Assembly: GCA_964355975.1 (NCBI GenBank)
Contig: CAYHFW010000007.1
Location: 1 to 64,000, forward strand
From: F1-60-MAGs104 sp964355975
Lineage (GTDB): Bacteria > Planctomycetota > Phycisphaerae > Phycisphaerales > SM1A02
Length of the DNA: 64,000 nucleotides
Direction of reading: 5' to 3'
How positions within the stretch are numbered: position 1 is the stretch's first letter; each line of letters opens with the position of its first letter. The notes below the pieces were generated by a model that saw nothing but the letters and a program-made list of their open reading frames with translations, searched no databases and was not told the origin of the DNA. Below are positions 13,780-23,032 of the stretch, in pieces. The position numbers and the translations under genes are program-made.

Positions 13780-15081
13780 ATGACATCGTCACCGCGTCGA
13801 TACGCGATCGATACGCACCCAAAGGCCGCGTCTGCGGTGGCGCATCCTGGCGAGCAGTGTTTTGGCTTTCAATTCCTGCGAAGTCAAATTCAACGAGTGG
13901 TCTTTGCATCGTCGCTCATTTGTGCTGCGGCGACGACGGCATCGGCACAAACGCCCGGATGTGTCGGTCCAGGATGGGATCACTGCGATCCCGTGAACAT
14001 CACGGAGTCGCGTGTCTACGCGAGACTGTTTTATGACTTCAAAGAGACCGGCGTTGTCTCTGAAGAGTTCGCAAACTTCAGGTTCACCAACCCCGCGCCC
14101 AGCGGCGCGATGACGCCCTTCTACGGAGCAGAAGAGTTCTTCCGCAAACTCTACGCCCACCGTTTGAATTCCAACACAGCTTCGCCGTCTTACTACACGC
14201 TCCACCAACTACTCCGTGATGATCCCGCAGTGCAGGCTGCATTTCGGTTGTACGCAACGACTGGCAAGTTTGAAACGCCATTCGACGACGACTTCAATCT
14301 GGCACTCAACCATCTCGATGCGGTCGTCGATGCGAGTTCGGCTGGGGTGCGCTTCGATTTTTCGGCTGGGGAGCAGGCCGCAATTGTCGCCGGCGAACTT
14401 GCATCGATGGGCCTGTTCTTGAAGGCGGCAGCCGAAGTCCTACCGGTGGTGGATCCCGAGATACTCCCGCCAGAGGTCCGTCCTGTCGATCCGCAAGCGC
14501 TGGCGATCAAGCAGCGGTTGCCCGTCGTGCCGGCAGGAACACCTTATTGGCCAGACGGCGAATCGCCATGCCCGCCAGGGGCGATTGACAACGGTGCGTA
14601 CCCGTTCGATGGGTTTTGCTGTGACGCTGGACATCCAGGATTTGATTGTGACGACTACGCTCGAGCGTGGGCCGCGTGGTTGAAGCGGAACCTCACCGAA
14701 TACCCGAACGCCCAGTACTTCATCCTCGCGGTTTACTACGGAGTTCCTCGGCGTGGACATTCGGTGGTTGCAGTATTGATCGACGGCAAGTATTACATCG
14801 TCGATCCGCAATCCGGCATGGTGAGGGGACCACTGGATCAGAATTGGATTTTCCCTGAGGACTTTGGACCGTTCCTGAGGGAGATACTGAGGGCGCGTTA
14901 CGGTATGAATCCTCCAGACGATGTCAGTGATTGGGCGCTCCATCCTCCCGACTACATCGATCCGCATGATGTCCCACCGTGGTATTCGGATCCAGCGGTG
15001 CGCGAGTGGTTTCAGCGCATGTTTCCGGGACAGAATCCGCAGGAATTTGTTTGGCCCACTGACCTGCTCCCCGAAAACTGA
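13780..15081 (+). CDS. Exported transglutaminase-like (papain-fold) protein
   Basis: 433 residues; AAGGGGA lies before the ATG. A signal peptide ends near residue 57 (VFASSLICAAATTASAQ). Residues about 285-350 hold a Cys-His-Asp set in the order and context of bacterial transglutaminase-like peptidases: FDCDDYARAWAAWL (Cys), RRGHSVVAVLIDGK (His), YYIVDPQSG (Asp). The rest (NLALNHLDAVVDASS, WALHPPDYIDPHDVPPWY) is unfamiliar. It may cut or crosslink envelope proteins. The triad is motif-based inference; an inactive relative is possible. Confidence 0.72.
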   Translation: MTSSPRRYAIDTHPKAASAVAHPGEQCFGFQFLRSQIQRVVFASSLICAAATTASAQTPGCVGPGWDHCDPVNITESRVYARLFYDFKETGVVSEEFANFRFTNPAPSGAMTPFYGAEEFFRKLYAHRLNSNTASPSYYTLHQLLRDDPAVQAAFRLYATTGKFETPFDDDFNLALNHLDAVVDASSAGVRFDFSAGEQAAIVAGELASMGLFLKAAAEVLPVVDPEILPPEVRPVDPQALAIKQRLPVVPAGTPYWPDGESPCPPGAIDNGAYPFDGFCCDAGHPGFDCDDYARAWAAWLKRNLTEYPNAQYFILAVYYGVPRRGHSVVAVLIDGKYYIVDPQSGMVRGPLDQNWIFPEDFGPFLREILRARYGMNPPDDVSDWALHPPDYIDPHDVPPWYSDPAVREWFQRMFPGQNPQEFVWPTDLLPEN

Positions 15082-15089
15082 GCCAGCAG

Positions 15090-16141
15090 CTATGAGAATT
15101 CCGTCGAGCTGGTTGGTCTTCCCCTTGATTCCTGCGCCGAGCGGATCGCGAATTGTTTCGGACAATGCGGCCTCCAACAGTGCTGGAGGTTTTCATGAAG
15201 AAGAAGCGATTTACAGAGGCACAGATTGCGTACGCCCTTGCGCAGGAGTCGACGGGCGAGACCATCGCGGAGATATGCCGAAGGCACCGGGTTTCCGAGC
15301 AGACCTTCTATCGGCGGAAGCGAAAGTTTGGATCGATGGGCGTGCCGGAGCTTCGTCGACTGAAGCAGGTCGAAGAGGAGAATGCCAAGCTCAAGCGACT
15401 GGTCGCGGACCTCAGCCTCGACAAAGCGATTCTGCAGGATGTACTTCAAAAAAAAGTCGAAGACCCGACCAGCGACGAGCGTTGGTCGAGTATGCGCGCG
15501 ATGCGTATCGGGTCGCCGAGCGACGTGCGTGTCGGGTGCTCTGCACTGCGCGCGGGACGAATCGCTACACCTCCGTGAAGTCTGAGCAGGAGGCGCGACG
15601 GATGCGCCTGCGAGAGATCGCATCGACGCCTCCAAGTTGGAGCACGCCTCGACTCCATGTGCTCCTCCGCCGCGAGGGATGGTTGATCAACCACACACGC
15701 ACGGAGCGGTTCTACCGCATCGAAGGTCTCAGTGTGAGCGCGAGGTGGAGCATGGACTTCATGCATTATCAGTTGGAGGACGGCCGAAAGATCTTCGTAC
15801 TCACCGTGGTCGACCAGTACACGCGCAAACCGCTGGTGATCCAGGTGGAAAACGGCACCGAGTTCGCTTCGCGCGCTCTTGATGCGTGGGCCTCTCGAGA
15901 GGATGTGAGGCTCGATTTCAGTCGATCGGGAAAGTCGGCGGACAACGCGTACGTCGAGTCGTTCAATGCGCGGCTTCGAGCGGAGTGTCTGAACGCGCAC
16001 AACTTCGAATTGCTCGACGATGCCGACAAAACCTTGACTTCGTGGCGGCGTGATTCCAATGCAGTGCGTCCACAAAGCGCCTTGGGGATGCTGACGCCCA
16101 CGGAATTCGCTGAACTCGGTCAGAGGAGTGCAGACCGTTGA
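15090..16141 (+). mobile_element. IS3-family element, copy 3 (degenerate)
   Basis: Contains an orfA-orfB pair of a different IS3 lineage from copy 1. Terminal repeats could not be located with confidence, so the limits are approximate. The transposase has internal deletions and an altered catalytic residue (see the coding entry), so the copy is presumably dead. Confidence 0.7.
15195..16141 (+). pseudogene. IS3-family OrfAB transposase with internal deletions
   Basis: orfA starts at 15195 (MKKKRFTEAQIAYALAQESTGETIAEICRRH) with a GGAGG upstream. At about 15447-15455 an eight-A run allows -1 slippage into the orfB frame (SKKSRRPDQRRALVEYARDAYRVAE). OrfB goes from GLSVSARWSMDF (first Asp) to VLTVVDQYTRKPLVIQVENGTEF, about 30 residues shorter than family members in each of two places, and the second catalytic Asp context VDNGPEF has become VENGTEF. 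The final Glu motif NAYVESFNARLRAECLN and C-terminus remain. Reading frames are open but activity is unlikely. Confidence 0.82.
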
Positions 16142-16176
16142 AGAGCCGAATTTCTAACCCTTCGAGGGGCATCAAG

Positions 16177-17340
16177 ATGGAGGGAATGCCAACTTTGAAC
16201 TCTCTCACACTTTGCCTGGTACTGGTCGCTGGGCAAGGTGTTTCGTGTGAGAAGCGAGTTGCGGATGACTCTCGCGCCGATCACGCCAAACCCGTCACAG
16301 TGCAGGTTGATCAGACGCCGCCGGAGCCAATCCGCATGCTCGGGTACGGCGGACTTGATCCTGCGATCCGTGCGCGCGACCTTGCCAGGATCAACGAGAA
16401 GCTCGGCGATCAGCGCTGGCCAACACGCGAGGTATTCCACGCGGGTTCGCTTGAGTCGTTTCCGCTTTCAGCGGGGAAACTCGAGTCAACAGTCGAACCT
16501 GTGCCGATTTATGTGATCGTTGATCCCGCAGAGATCGACCATGCGTGGAGCGATCGGGCGCAGGGCGGCGGTCAATCTGACCCTTATCCTCGGATTGAAG
16601 GAGACAACATCAGTAGCAGTTGCCGTGTTTTCTATTTTCCTTCAACTCGTTTTTTTGCTGGATTCAGTTGGATCTCTGCGCCGTGGCCCACGTGGGCGGA
16701 TTCGACTTACCCAACCCGGGATGGGAACTCCAAGAATCTCAACCTTGAAACCCACCACTGGCGCGTGCTCGCCACAACACTCTTAGGGTCCCACAATTTG
16801 GGTTCCGTACTTTCAGAGGTGAATGTCGTTTCAACAGCATGTTTCGAAATTGTTGGCGTTTCTTCGACTGTGTGGAGGGCGGTCGTGCGTAGGGGCAACC
16901 CGTGCGGGCCGAACCCACCGGTGCGTGGACAATTGGTGTTTCCCCTTTTCGAGAGCGTGGGATTGTTACGCGACGAAGTGAACGACGATTGGAAGGACGA
17001 GAGGAACGGGCCGATGAGTTCTCACGTTGAGGCTCCCGAGACGATCTGGCAGTTGGGTGGACGCAACTCGCTCGTTCTGCCTGCACCACGGCCTGATGGT
17101 GTTGCCGCGCCAAACCGCGAATATGTGATCGTGCCGGAGTCACTTGCGACTTTCGCCGTTCCTGTTCTGTGCGCCTACAAATCAAAGAGCTGGAAGCCGC
17201 TTGCGGAAGATTTTGTGTTTCGCATTGGTCCTCCGACAACAACAGATGGATTGCGCGCCGTCTGCGTGTTCATGACATGCACCGATGAGCAGCTCCGTGA
17301 GGTCGTCGCGGCGATGGACGCCTCAGACTCCAAGGAGTGA
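16177..17340 (+). CDS. Predicted lipoprotein or exported protein of unknown function
   Basis: GAGGGG seven bases before the ATG at 16177 favours MEGMPTLNSLTLCLVLVAGQGVSC-EKR, a lipoprotein-type signal; starts at 16138 or 16186 are alternatives. 387 residues. The mature part has conserved-looking phrases (VPIYVIVDPAEIDHAW, ETIWQLGGRNSLVLPAPRPDG, PESLATFAVPVLCAYKS) but no family I can name. It is flanked on both sides by IS3 elements, the next one beginning 13 bases after its stop, so it is cargo in an IS-rich island. Confidence 0.65.
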   Translation: MEGMPTLNSLTLCLVLVAGQGVSCEKRVADDSRADHAKPVTVQVDQTPPEPIRMLGYGGLDPAIRARDLARINEKLGDQRWPTREVFHAGSLESFPLSAGKLESTVEPVPIYVIVDPAEIDHAWSDRAQGGGQSDPYPRIEGDNISSSCRVFYFPSTRFFAGFSWISAPWPTWADSTYPTRDGNSKNLNLETHHWRVLATTLLGSHNLGSVLSEVNVVSTACFEIVGVSSTVWRAVVRRGNPCGPNPPVRGQLVFPLFESVGLLRDEVNDDWKDERNGPMSSHVEAPETIWQLGGRNSLVLPAPRPDGVAAPNREYVIVPESLATFAVPVLCAYKSKSWKPLAEDFVFRIGPPTTTDGLRAVCVFMTCTDEQLREVVAAMDASDSKE

Positions 17341-17352
17341 TTCTTTCGGAAG

Positions 17353-18158
17353 TGAGCTTGCTCGACTTTCGTGGACAGGTTGATTATGTCCTTCGCTTGC
17401 GCACTTGGCAAGCCAATTCGTAGTTGATGGGGAGGGGTGTTTCCGATCGTCGTGTGCCTCCGTTGTGAGTTGTAGAAGTTGTCGATCCATTCGGTGATTG
17501 ATTGCTGCGCGTCTTCTTGGTTGTTGAAGCGTGTGCGCGAGAGCAGTTCGAAGTGCAGCGTGCTGAAGAAACTCTCGATCACAGCGTTGTCCCAGGGATT
17601 GCTGGTGCGGCTCATGCTTCGCTTGATCCCGATCTCACCGATCTTGTCGAGATAGTCCTGGTCGCCGTAGATCCCGCCGCGGTCAGAGTGGATCATGAGG
17701 CACTTCGAAGCGCCACGAGTTTCGACTGCACTCGCGAGTGCCGCGATGCTGAGCTTGCCGTCCTGCTCGGTCGACATCGCGCAGCCGACGACTCGGCGCG
17801 AGAAGAGATCGATCACTGGCGCGAGGTAGAGCCAGCCCGCGTTGGTGCGGATGTACTTCACATCGGTGACCCACTTGCGTTGGGAGCGCGTGCTCGAAAC
17901 TTTCGATCGAGCCTGTTCGGTGCGACATGCTCGCGCCTGCACGACCGTTGTGCGGTACGGAAGGCTTTCTTCGTAGGTGCGACGACTGCGCTCGAATGCC
18001 GCAGCAACATGCACTGCGAGCACGCGATCTTCGCGCAGGCGCTCGCATTCTTTGCGCACGACCCATGCGTGGTATCCGCTGCGCGCGACTTGCATTGCGC
18101 GGCAGAGCGCAGTGATTGGATATTCGTCGCGCTCGCAATAGATAAATGAGAATCTCAT
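17353..18158 (-). pseudogene. IS3-family transposase OrfB (internally deleted, no own stop)
   Basis: Starts MRFSFIYCERDEYPITALCRAMQVARSGYHAW. The catalytic set is visible: D (KWVTDVKYI), D (MIHSDRGGIYG), E (PWDNAVIESFF). Between SRRTYEESLPYRTT and SQRKWVTDV the sequence is about 50 residues shorter than the family norm and scrambled. The frame has no stop before the element end and reads out antisense through the neighbouring lipoprotein gene to 17175. Probably nonfunctional. Confidence 0.78.
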
Positions 18159-18164
18159 GGAATC

Positions 18165-18481
18165 TCATGGGCTTTCCCTCGCGAAGAACTTTGCCGCCTT
18201 TTTTGAAAGTTCGCGCTCCATGAGGAGCTGTTTGTTCTCACGACGCAACCGTGCGAACTCAGCCCGCTCGTCCGTTGTGAGCGAGGACGCCGGACCTTGC
18301 CTGCGTCGATGTTGGCGCGCTGCACCCATTCGCGTAGGGATGTCTCGATCAGGTCGAGGTCCATCGCGACTCTCGCAATGCTGCGGTCGCCGACCTTGCA
18401 GAGGCGAACGGCCTCAGCCTTGAACTCGGGTGAAAATGTCCGACGCGTCCGACGTTTGTCTGTCTTGTGATGCGTGTCCAT
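18165..18481 (-). pseudogene. IS3-family transposase OrfA with one-base frameshift
   Basis: AAGGAG precedes the ATG at 18481 (MDTHHKTDKRRTRRTFSPEFKAEAVRLCKVGDRSIARVAMDL). Near 18297 the frame shifts: the expected coiled-coil part (SLTTDERAEFARLRRENKQLLMERELSKKAAKFFARESP) is in another frame, consistent with loss of one base. This disrupts the natural OrfA and any OrfAB fusion. Confidence 0.82.
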
Positions 18482-18784
18482 GGAACACTCCTTGCGAGAA
18501 TCCTCGCCAATCAAGGTGTCCACGAAATCGAGCCAGGCTCATCCTCCGCCGAGTGGCGCTTCCTCTCGACGATTCAATCCTCCAGCACGGGTTCGAGCGC
18601 AGGATTCGGCTTAGCCTGATTCGGCGGGGACGATCACTGGCTTGCCATCCATGCGGGGCCTGTTAGATTGTTGCTCTAGCAGCGGCGGATTCGGCGTCGT
18701 ACGGCCAGCGTTGTTGACGTTTCCACCGCCCAGCGAGTGTCGAGTATCGCGGCGTACCGGTCAGCACTACTTCGGAGGTCAATC

Positions 18785-19726
18785 GTGAAAGCGGCTCGCA
18801 GTACGGTTCGGAAGGCATTCACAGTTGCTGCAGCATCGATCTTGGCGCTTCTGATCACGGCGCCTCTCACCGTCGCGAATGATCCGCCGCTTTCGCCTGA
18901 TCCCGTGATGTCACTGGACATCGAGGTTTTTGGGTGGAAATTCACTCCCGCTGTGCAGTGCGGCGTGATCAAGGGCTTCGTGGCTGAGATCCTTCCGGAA
19001 CTCGCATGTCCGGGGAATCTCGACGTTCTCTGGTTCGAGGCAAGTGCGAATGGAACCTGGAGCGCATGGAGTTGGAACGGTGCTGGTACGGCGACGAACG
19101 CGATTGGCTGGATTCGATCACATGTAGTTGACGACACCGTGTTCTCTGAGAATCCACGCATTCAGTCCCATGCGCCGGTTGAGCCAGCAACATGGATCGC
19201 TCCGACTCTCCTGAAGCGTGGTCTGTTGGAAAGCCATCCTTTGCAACTCGTGCTTGGTGATGAGCCGCGAACGTCGGAGTTGTTTGACACGCTCGAACAG
19301 GCTGGTTGGGGCGTCGCCCCGATCATCTCACGACTGTCCGAGGGTGATCACAGCCCGAACGCCGACGTCTCGCTTCAGCAGTTGCTTGTTGCTCTCGTGG
19401 GGAGGACTCTGGAGTTGATGCCAGGGACGATTGCGCAAACCGGCACCGCGCCGACTGCAGGCGGGCCGATCTTCCCGTGGGATTGTTCCTGCATCACGAG
19501 TTACGGAGTCACGACACTTGGGCCGTGGCAGTACGATTCTTCCCCACCTACGACAGGTGGCACGACTTGTTGGTTTGTGCGCAGATACGAGACTCGTTGG
19601 CGGTCGTCAGGCGACCGCTTCCTTACATGTTGGGACTGCACAGCAACAGGCACGATCTATGCATGGCCACCGATATACACGTCCACGACGGTGCAACTGG
19701 GAGAGCCGTGCGTGCCGCCGCCCTGA
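18785..19726 (+). CDS. Exported protein of unknown function
   Basis: GGAGGT six bases before the GTG at 18785 sets the start. VKAARSTVRKAFTVAAASILALLITAPLTVAND is a typical signal peptide; 313 residues. The mature protein has DIEVFGWKFTPAVQCG, a helical middle (TSELFDTLEQAGWGVAPIISRLSEGD, VSLQQLLVALVG) and a Cys-containing aromatic C-terminus (PWDCSCITSYGVTTLGPW, TCWFVRRYETRW, TCWDCTATG). No family recognised. The next gene follows within 15 bases, probably in one operon. Confidence 0.7.
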   Translation: MKAARSTVRKAFTVAAASILALLITAPLTVANDPPLSPDPVMSLDIEVFGWKFTPAVQCGVIKGFVAEILPELACPGNLDVLWFEASANGTWSAWSWNGAGTATNAIGWIRSHVVDDTVFSENPRIQSHAPVEPATWIAPTLLKRGLLESHPLQLVLGDEPRTSELFDTLEQAGWGVAPIISRLSEGDHSPNADVSLQQLLVALVGRTLELMPGTIAQTGTAPTAGGPIFPWDCSCITSYGVTTLGPWQYDSSPPTTGGTTCWFVRRYETRWRSSGDRFLTCWDCTATGTIYAWPPIYTSTTVQLGEPCVPPP

Positions 19727-19741
19727 GGCGTGTCGTCGCCG

Positions 19742-20938
19742 ATGAGGTTGCTTGCACTCCTGACTCTATGTGTCGCCTGTGGTGCAATTGTCACGCTTGG
19801 GGCTGCTCTAGGGTGTCACTTCGCGTCAGTCCAACTGGATCCATCGACTCGATATGCGATATACATTGGCGCAGATCTCCCGCTTTCCTGTCGAGCGGAA
19901 TGGCCGCCCGAGATTCCAAGTCGGGCCCAGGTGTTTGCGGACTGCGGTGTTGGGTTCACCCGACTGGAGATCCGGTGGAAGAGAGGTGAGGCGACCGATC
20001 TGCCAATTTCGCGCTGCTTCATGACAACGCTGGGCTGGAAGCGCATTTACACAGGCGGTGCAAACGATGGGCTGCCAGTTTCGCGCTGCTTCATGACAAC
20101 GCTGGGCTGGCCTCAACCGCTTTTCTCCTCGGGATCTGAAGCGCTCGGCCGATACGGTGCAATTGACTTGCCTGGCTGGACACTGACCAATGACGCGATC
20201 GATCGATCGGTGGCGACGCCAGCGCCTAGGACAACGGTGAATTGGTCTGGACTCTTGTTTGACATTGTTACGTTTTCATTGCCGCTGCTTGCGACGGCAG
20301 TATGGATTCCGCGCCTTGGAGGCTCGCTTGCGGCACGAACGAAATGGACGGTAACCATCGCTACGGCGGCATGGATCCTCGGTCTGATCCTGCCTGAGTT
20401 GGGACTGATCTCAGCGCGGCGGCTGAGCGGACCTGGTTATAACGCGCTCACCTATACTGCGTCCTATTCGACTCCTGAGGAGTTCGGGGTTCGTGAGACA
20501 ATTCAGCTGTTCACGCCCTCGACCGACTCCTCGAGTCGCTACGAGGGGTTCGAGGTGTCGAACTTCGCAGTCTCGTTGCGACGCCAGACTCTCCTAACAG
20601 TCAGCGGTGATGGCGTCAGTGCGGCGGTGCAACGTAGCGGCGTGATCATGACTGCCGGATGGCCCTTCAGAGCCTTCGTCGCAGGAGACGCGACATCCTC
20701 GCTCTTGCCGATCGATGACCTCTCGCACCTTCGCGTCCACTGGCTTCGTTGGCTCATGAATTTCGCCGTGTTGGCAGCAATGCTCGCGACGGCTTTCATC
20801 CCAAACTGGGTCCGTCGGCACATGCGGCAGACGCGAGGTCAATGCCTTCTTTGTGGGTATCCGCTCTGCAGCGGAGCCGCGTGCTCTGAGTGCGGAGGGC
20901 GGACGCTGCCACCCCCGCCGGATCTGTCAGGCGCGTGA
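19742..20938 (+). CDS. Membrane protein with C-terminal zinc ribbon and an internal duplication
   Basis: The ATG at 19742 (MRLLALLTLCVACGAIVTLGAALG) was preferred; a GTG at 19730 is possible. About 398 residues. Membrane segments at the N-terminus, near residues 160-180 (LLFDIVTFSLPLLATAVW), 195-215 and 340-360 (LMNFAVLAAMLATAFI). The C-terminus CLLCGYPLCSGAACSECGG is a two-CxxC zinc ribbon, a layout common at the ends of planctomycete membrane proteins. A 39-bp exact-but-one direct repeat (20000-20038 and 20072-20110) duplicates LP(I/V)SRCFMTTLGW with a 24-codon period. Function unknown. Confidence 0.65.
   Translation: MRLLALLTLCVACGAIVTLGAALGCHFASVQLDPSTRYAIYIGADLPLSCRAEWPPEIPSRAQVFADCGVGFTRLEIRWKRGEATDLPISRCFMTTLGWKRIYTGGANDGLPVSRCFMTTLGWPQPLFSSGSEALGRYGAIDLPGWTLTNDAIDRSVATPAPRTTVNWSGLLFDIVTFSLPLLATAVWIPRLGGSLAARTKWTVTIATAAWILGLILPELGLISARRLSGPGYNALTYTASYSTPEEFGVRETIQLFTPSTDSSSRYEGFEVSNFAVSLRRQTLLTVSGDGVSAAVQRSGVIMTAGWPFRAFVAGDATSSLLPIDDLSHLRVHWLRWLMNFAVLAAMLATAFIPNWVRRHMRQTRGQCLLCGYPLCSGAACSECGGRTLPPPPDLSGA
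20000..20110 (+). repeat. 39-bp in-frame direct repeat inside the zinc-ribbon membrane gene
   Basis: CTGCCAATTTCGCGCTGC... at 20000-20038 recurs at 20072-20110 with a single A/G change. The 72-bp period keeps the frame. Such near-identity implies a recent in-frame tandem duplication with a diverged or unique spacer. Confidence 0.85.
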
Positions 20939-21036
20939 TGGCAGAGTTGTCGCCGGCAAGGCCAGCCGTCAATCGGAGTGGCGCATTCGGCGCGGCAGTA
21001 CAGGATCTGATTTCTGAGACATTTTGAAGGTGGTAT

Positions 21037-21928
21037 TCACGCGACCTCCACGAGGAAGCTGCGTCGGTTCTGCGCGGGCGTTTTGTAGCCAAGTCGCCCG
21101 ATGATCCAGTGATTGTTGAATCGATGTGCAAAGTCACGGAGTGCGCGATTGAGTTCCTCGACAGTGGAGAATCGCTGCAGCCAGAGGAGCTGCTCCTTGA
21201 GTGTGCGAATGAATCGCTCGGCGCATCCGTTGCCTTCGGGCTGCCTGACGAAGGAGGGACTCGACACGATTCCCGTTGATTTGAGTTCGTCTTGAAATGC
21301 ATGCGAGATGAATTGACTGCCGTGGTCGTGCCGCAGCGCAACGCCAGTTGCGATGCCGATGTCGTAGTGCCCCTTGGTCGCCCAGATCGCTTCGCGCACA
21401 CACTCGATCGCCTCGAAGCGCGTGCCCCGAAGTGCGGCGCGCACGCCGAGACACTCGCGGGTGCAGTGATCGACGAGGATGAAGACCGTCGCGTTGCCTT
21501 CGTCGGTCATGCAACAGGTGGCGTCGAGGGTCCACATTTCATCTGGCCGCTGCGTGACGATGGTGCCGTCGTGCACGGAGGGGTCCGCGCACAGAGGTCG
21601 ACCGCTGGTGTGCAAGGATCCCGTGCTCGCGCATGAGTCGAAGGACGCGCCGTGCAGATGATTTCACGCCGCGTTCGTGGCGCAGTTTCGCCCAGATCTT
21701 GCGGTGGCCTTCGCCGACAAAGCGAGACGATGCGAGGAGTGCGCGAATGTCTGCGGCGAGTGTGTCGTCGGCAATGCAACACTTTGGGCCACGCTTGGCG
21801 GGATGTGGTGGTGGCACACCCTGTCTCGCTTTCCATCGATGCACTGTGGCGCGCGGCATTCGCCACACGCGACAGACACGCTCGATGCCGTAGGTCTTGT
21901 TCGCGGAGGTTGACGTCGACTGGCTCAC
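21037..21928 (-). pseudogene. IS3-family transposase OrfB with frameshift
   Basis: The GTG at 21928 overlaps orfA's stop. The N-terminal part is intact (YGIERVCRVWRMPRATVHRWKARQG ... RVLRLMREHGILAHQRSTSVRGP). At a GGGG run (21580-21583) an apparent one-base insertion shifts the frame; the rest continues as DPSVHDGTIVTQRPDEMWTLD with D (WTLDATCC), D (RHDHGSQFIS) and E (GNGCAERFIRTL). The end is NRRSFLVEVA at 21037. Without the shift all catalytic residues would be present. Confidence 0.85.
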
Positions 21929-22317
21929 AGCGACGGCCTCCGCTGGGGAGGGTGGAGTCCATCCTCCAGGATCTCAATCTTCTTCTCGAGGAGTTCGATC
22001 GCCATGGCCTGATCTCCGACCTTGGCCTTGAGGTCGTGGATGAAGCCGTCGGGGTGATCGGGCTCGCGAATCTAGCGGCCCGACTGTCCAGCCCGGAGGA
22101 ATTCATCGCGCCACCCAGCGAGCCTCGCGGGCAAGACGCCGAGTTCGCGACTGAGCGCGTCGAGCGTCTCGCCTCGGAGGATTCGAAGGACGATCTCGGT
22201 CTTGCGTCGGCTGGACCAGCGCCCTTTGTCGGGCCGCCTGCCCAATCCTTCAGTCGGGCTACGCCATCCCTGCGGATTGGCCAAGCGGATGCGATGCGTT
22301 TTGTTCGTGGTCGCCAT
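21925..22317 (-). pseudogene. IS3-family transposase OrfA with premature stop
   Basis: Starts MATTNKTHRIRLANPQGWRSPTEGLG and contains TEIVLRILRGETLDALSRELGVLPARLAGWRDEFL. A TAG at 22072-22074 interrupts it, after which the same frame continues with typical family sequence (EPDHPDGFIHDLKAKVGDQAMAIELLEKKIEILEDGLHPPQRRPSL). One point mutation therefore separates it from an intact gene. Confidence 0.85.
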
Positions 22318-22391
22318 TGTCTTCGAGACTCCCAAATGTGTGTCTCACGGAACCGTGCTGCGCACCAGATTCCTGGAAGTTGAGAGATCGG

Positions 22392-22847
22392 TCACGCGCC
22401 CGTGGCCCCTTTCTCGTCTCTCCCAGGCTTTCCCCCAGGAAAAATGCCGAAGCGTCGCAGGGTGTGTGTCGGCGGGATGATGCAGAGATCGATCTCGCTG
22501 ATCTTGTCCTCCTTGATGTTGAAGAGGACGGTCGAACTGCTCTCGAATTCGAGATCGAGGTCGTAATCGAGAGCCACGCAGAGTCGTGACGAGAGTTGAT
22601 ACATCGGATATTCCTGTGTCACCGCCAACTCAGCATGCAGTACGCCGAGTGTCTGGAGCGTTTCTTGGCACCCCGTGACCTTCATTGATTTTCGTAGCCA
22701 CTTCGAGACCTCCTTCTTCCCGAGTATCGGCAGCAACGACCGCTGAGACTCGAATCGAATGTCTTCGTGCAGTGCTCCGATCAATTCCCTGGCATCCAAA
22801 CGATTACAGCACGATGCGAAAATCCGACAAGCCTGTTCATGATCCAT
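22392..22847 (-). CDS. Small soluble protein, possibly NTF2/SnoaL-like
   Basis: 151 residues; GGGGA precedes the ATG. The pattern ARELIGALHEDIRFESQRSLLPILGKKEVSKWLRKSM followed by alternating strands (LDYDLDLEFESSSTVLFNIKEDKISEIDLCI) resembles NTF2-like folds (helical N-terminus, curved sheet). This is a structural guess without a signature motif. No signal peptide. The 185 bases upstream to 23032 contain no gene. Confidence 0.55.
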   Translation of the reverse strand: MDHEQACRIFASCCNRLDARELIGALHEDIRFESQRSLLPILGKKEVSKWLRKSMKVTGCQETLQTLGVLHAELAVTQEYPMYQLSSRLCVALDYDLDLEFESSSTVLFNIKEDKISEIDLCIIPPTHTLRRFGIFPGGKPGRDEKGATGA

Positions 22848-23032
22848 TGTGTTTCCCCTGCTGATTCACAGCTTTTCGAACGACGAACTCTGGTGATGAG
22901 CCGGAGATTCGTACCCCAGTGATGAATTCGCGGTGAACGCCACCGCTGAAAAGCGAGGAACTCTAACGACGCTCGACGGCGTGTCAAGTTGGGGCATGCC
23001 ACCCCACGCGTGCGTCCCCGGCGCGTGCACGC

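Larger units (their letters stand above)
17353..18541 (-). mobile_element. IS3-family element, copy 4
   Basis: Inverted ends: TGAGCTTGCTCGACTTTCG at 17353 and, read on the minus strand from 18541, TGAGCCTGGCTCGATTTCG; both continue TGGACA. About 1.19 kb. No target duplication is evident. Contains orfA (frameshifted) and orfB. Confidence 0.82.
21015..22347 (-). mobile_element. IS3-family element, copy 5 (inactive)
   Basis: The ends are inferred from TGAGACATTTTGAAGG at 21015 and its imperfect inverse ending in TGTCTCA at 22347; about 1.33 kb. Both open reading frames are broken (nonsense codon in orfA, frameshift in orfB). Confidence 0.75.

Noticed and set aside
13526..13783. Plus-strand ORF spanning the IS right end
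   Set aside because: It begins in IS sequence, shows no transposase C-terminal motif and overlaps the next gene's leader; treated as noncoding.
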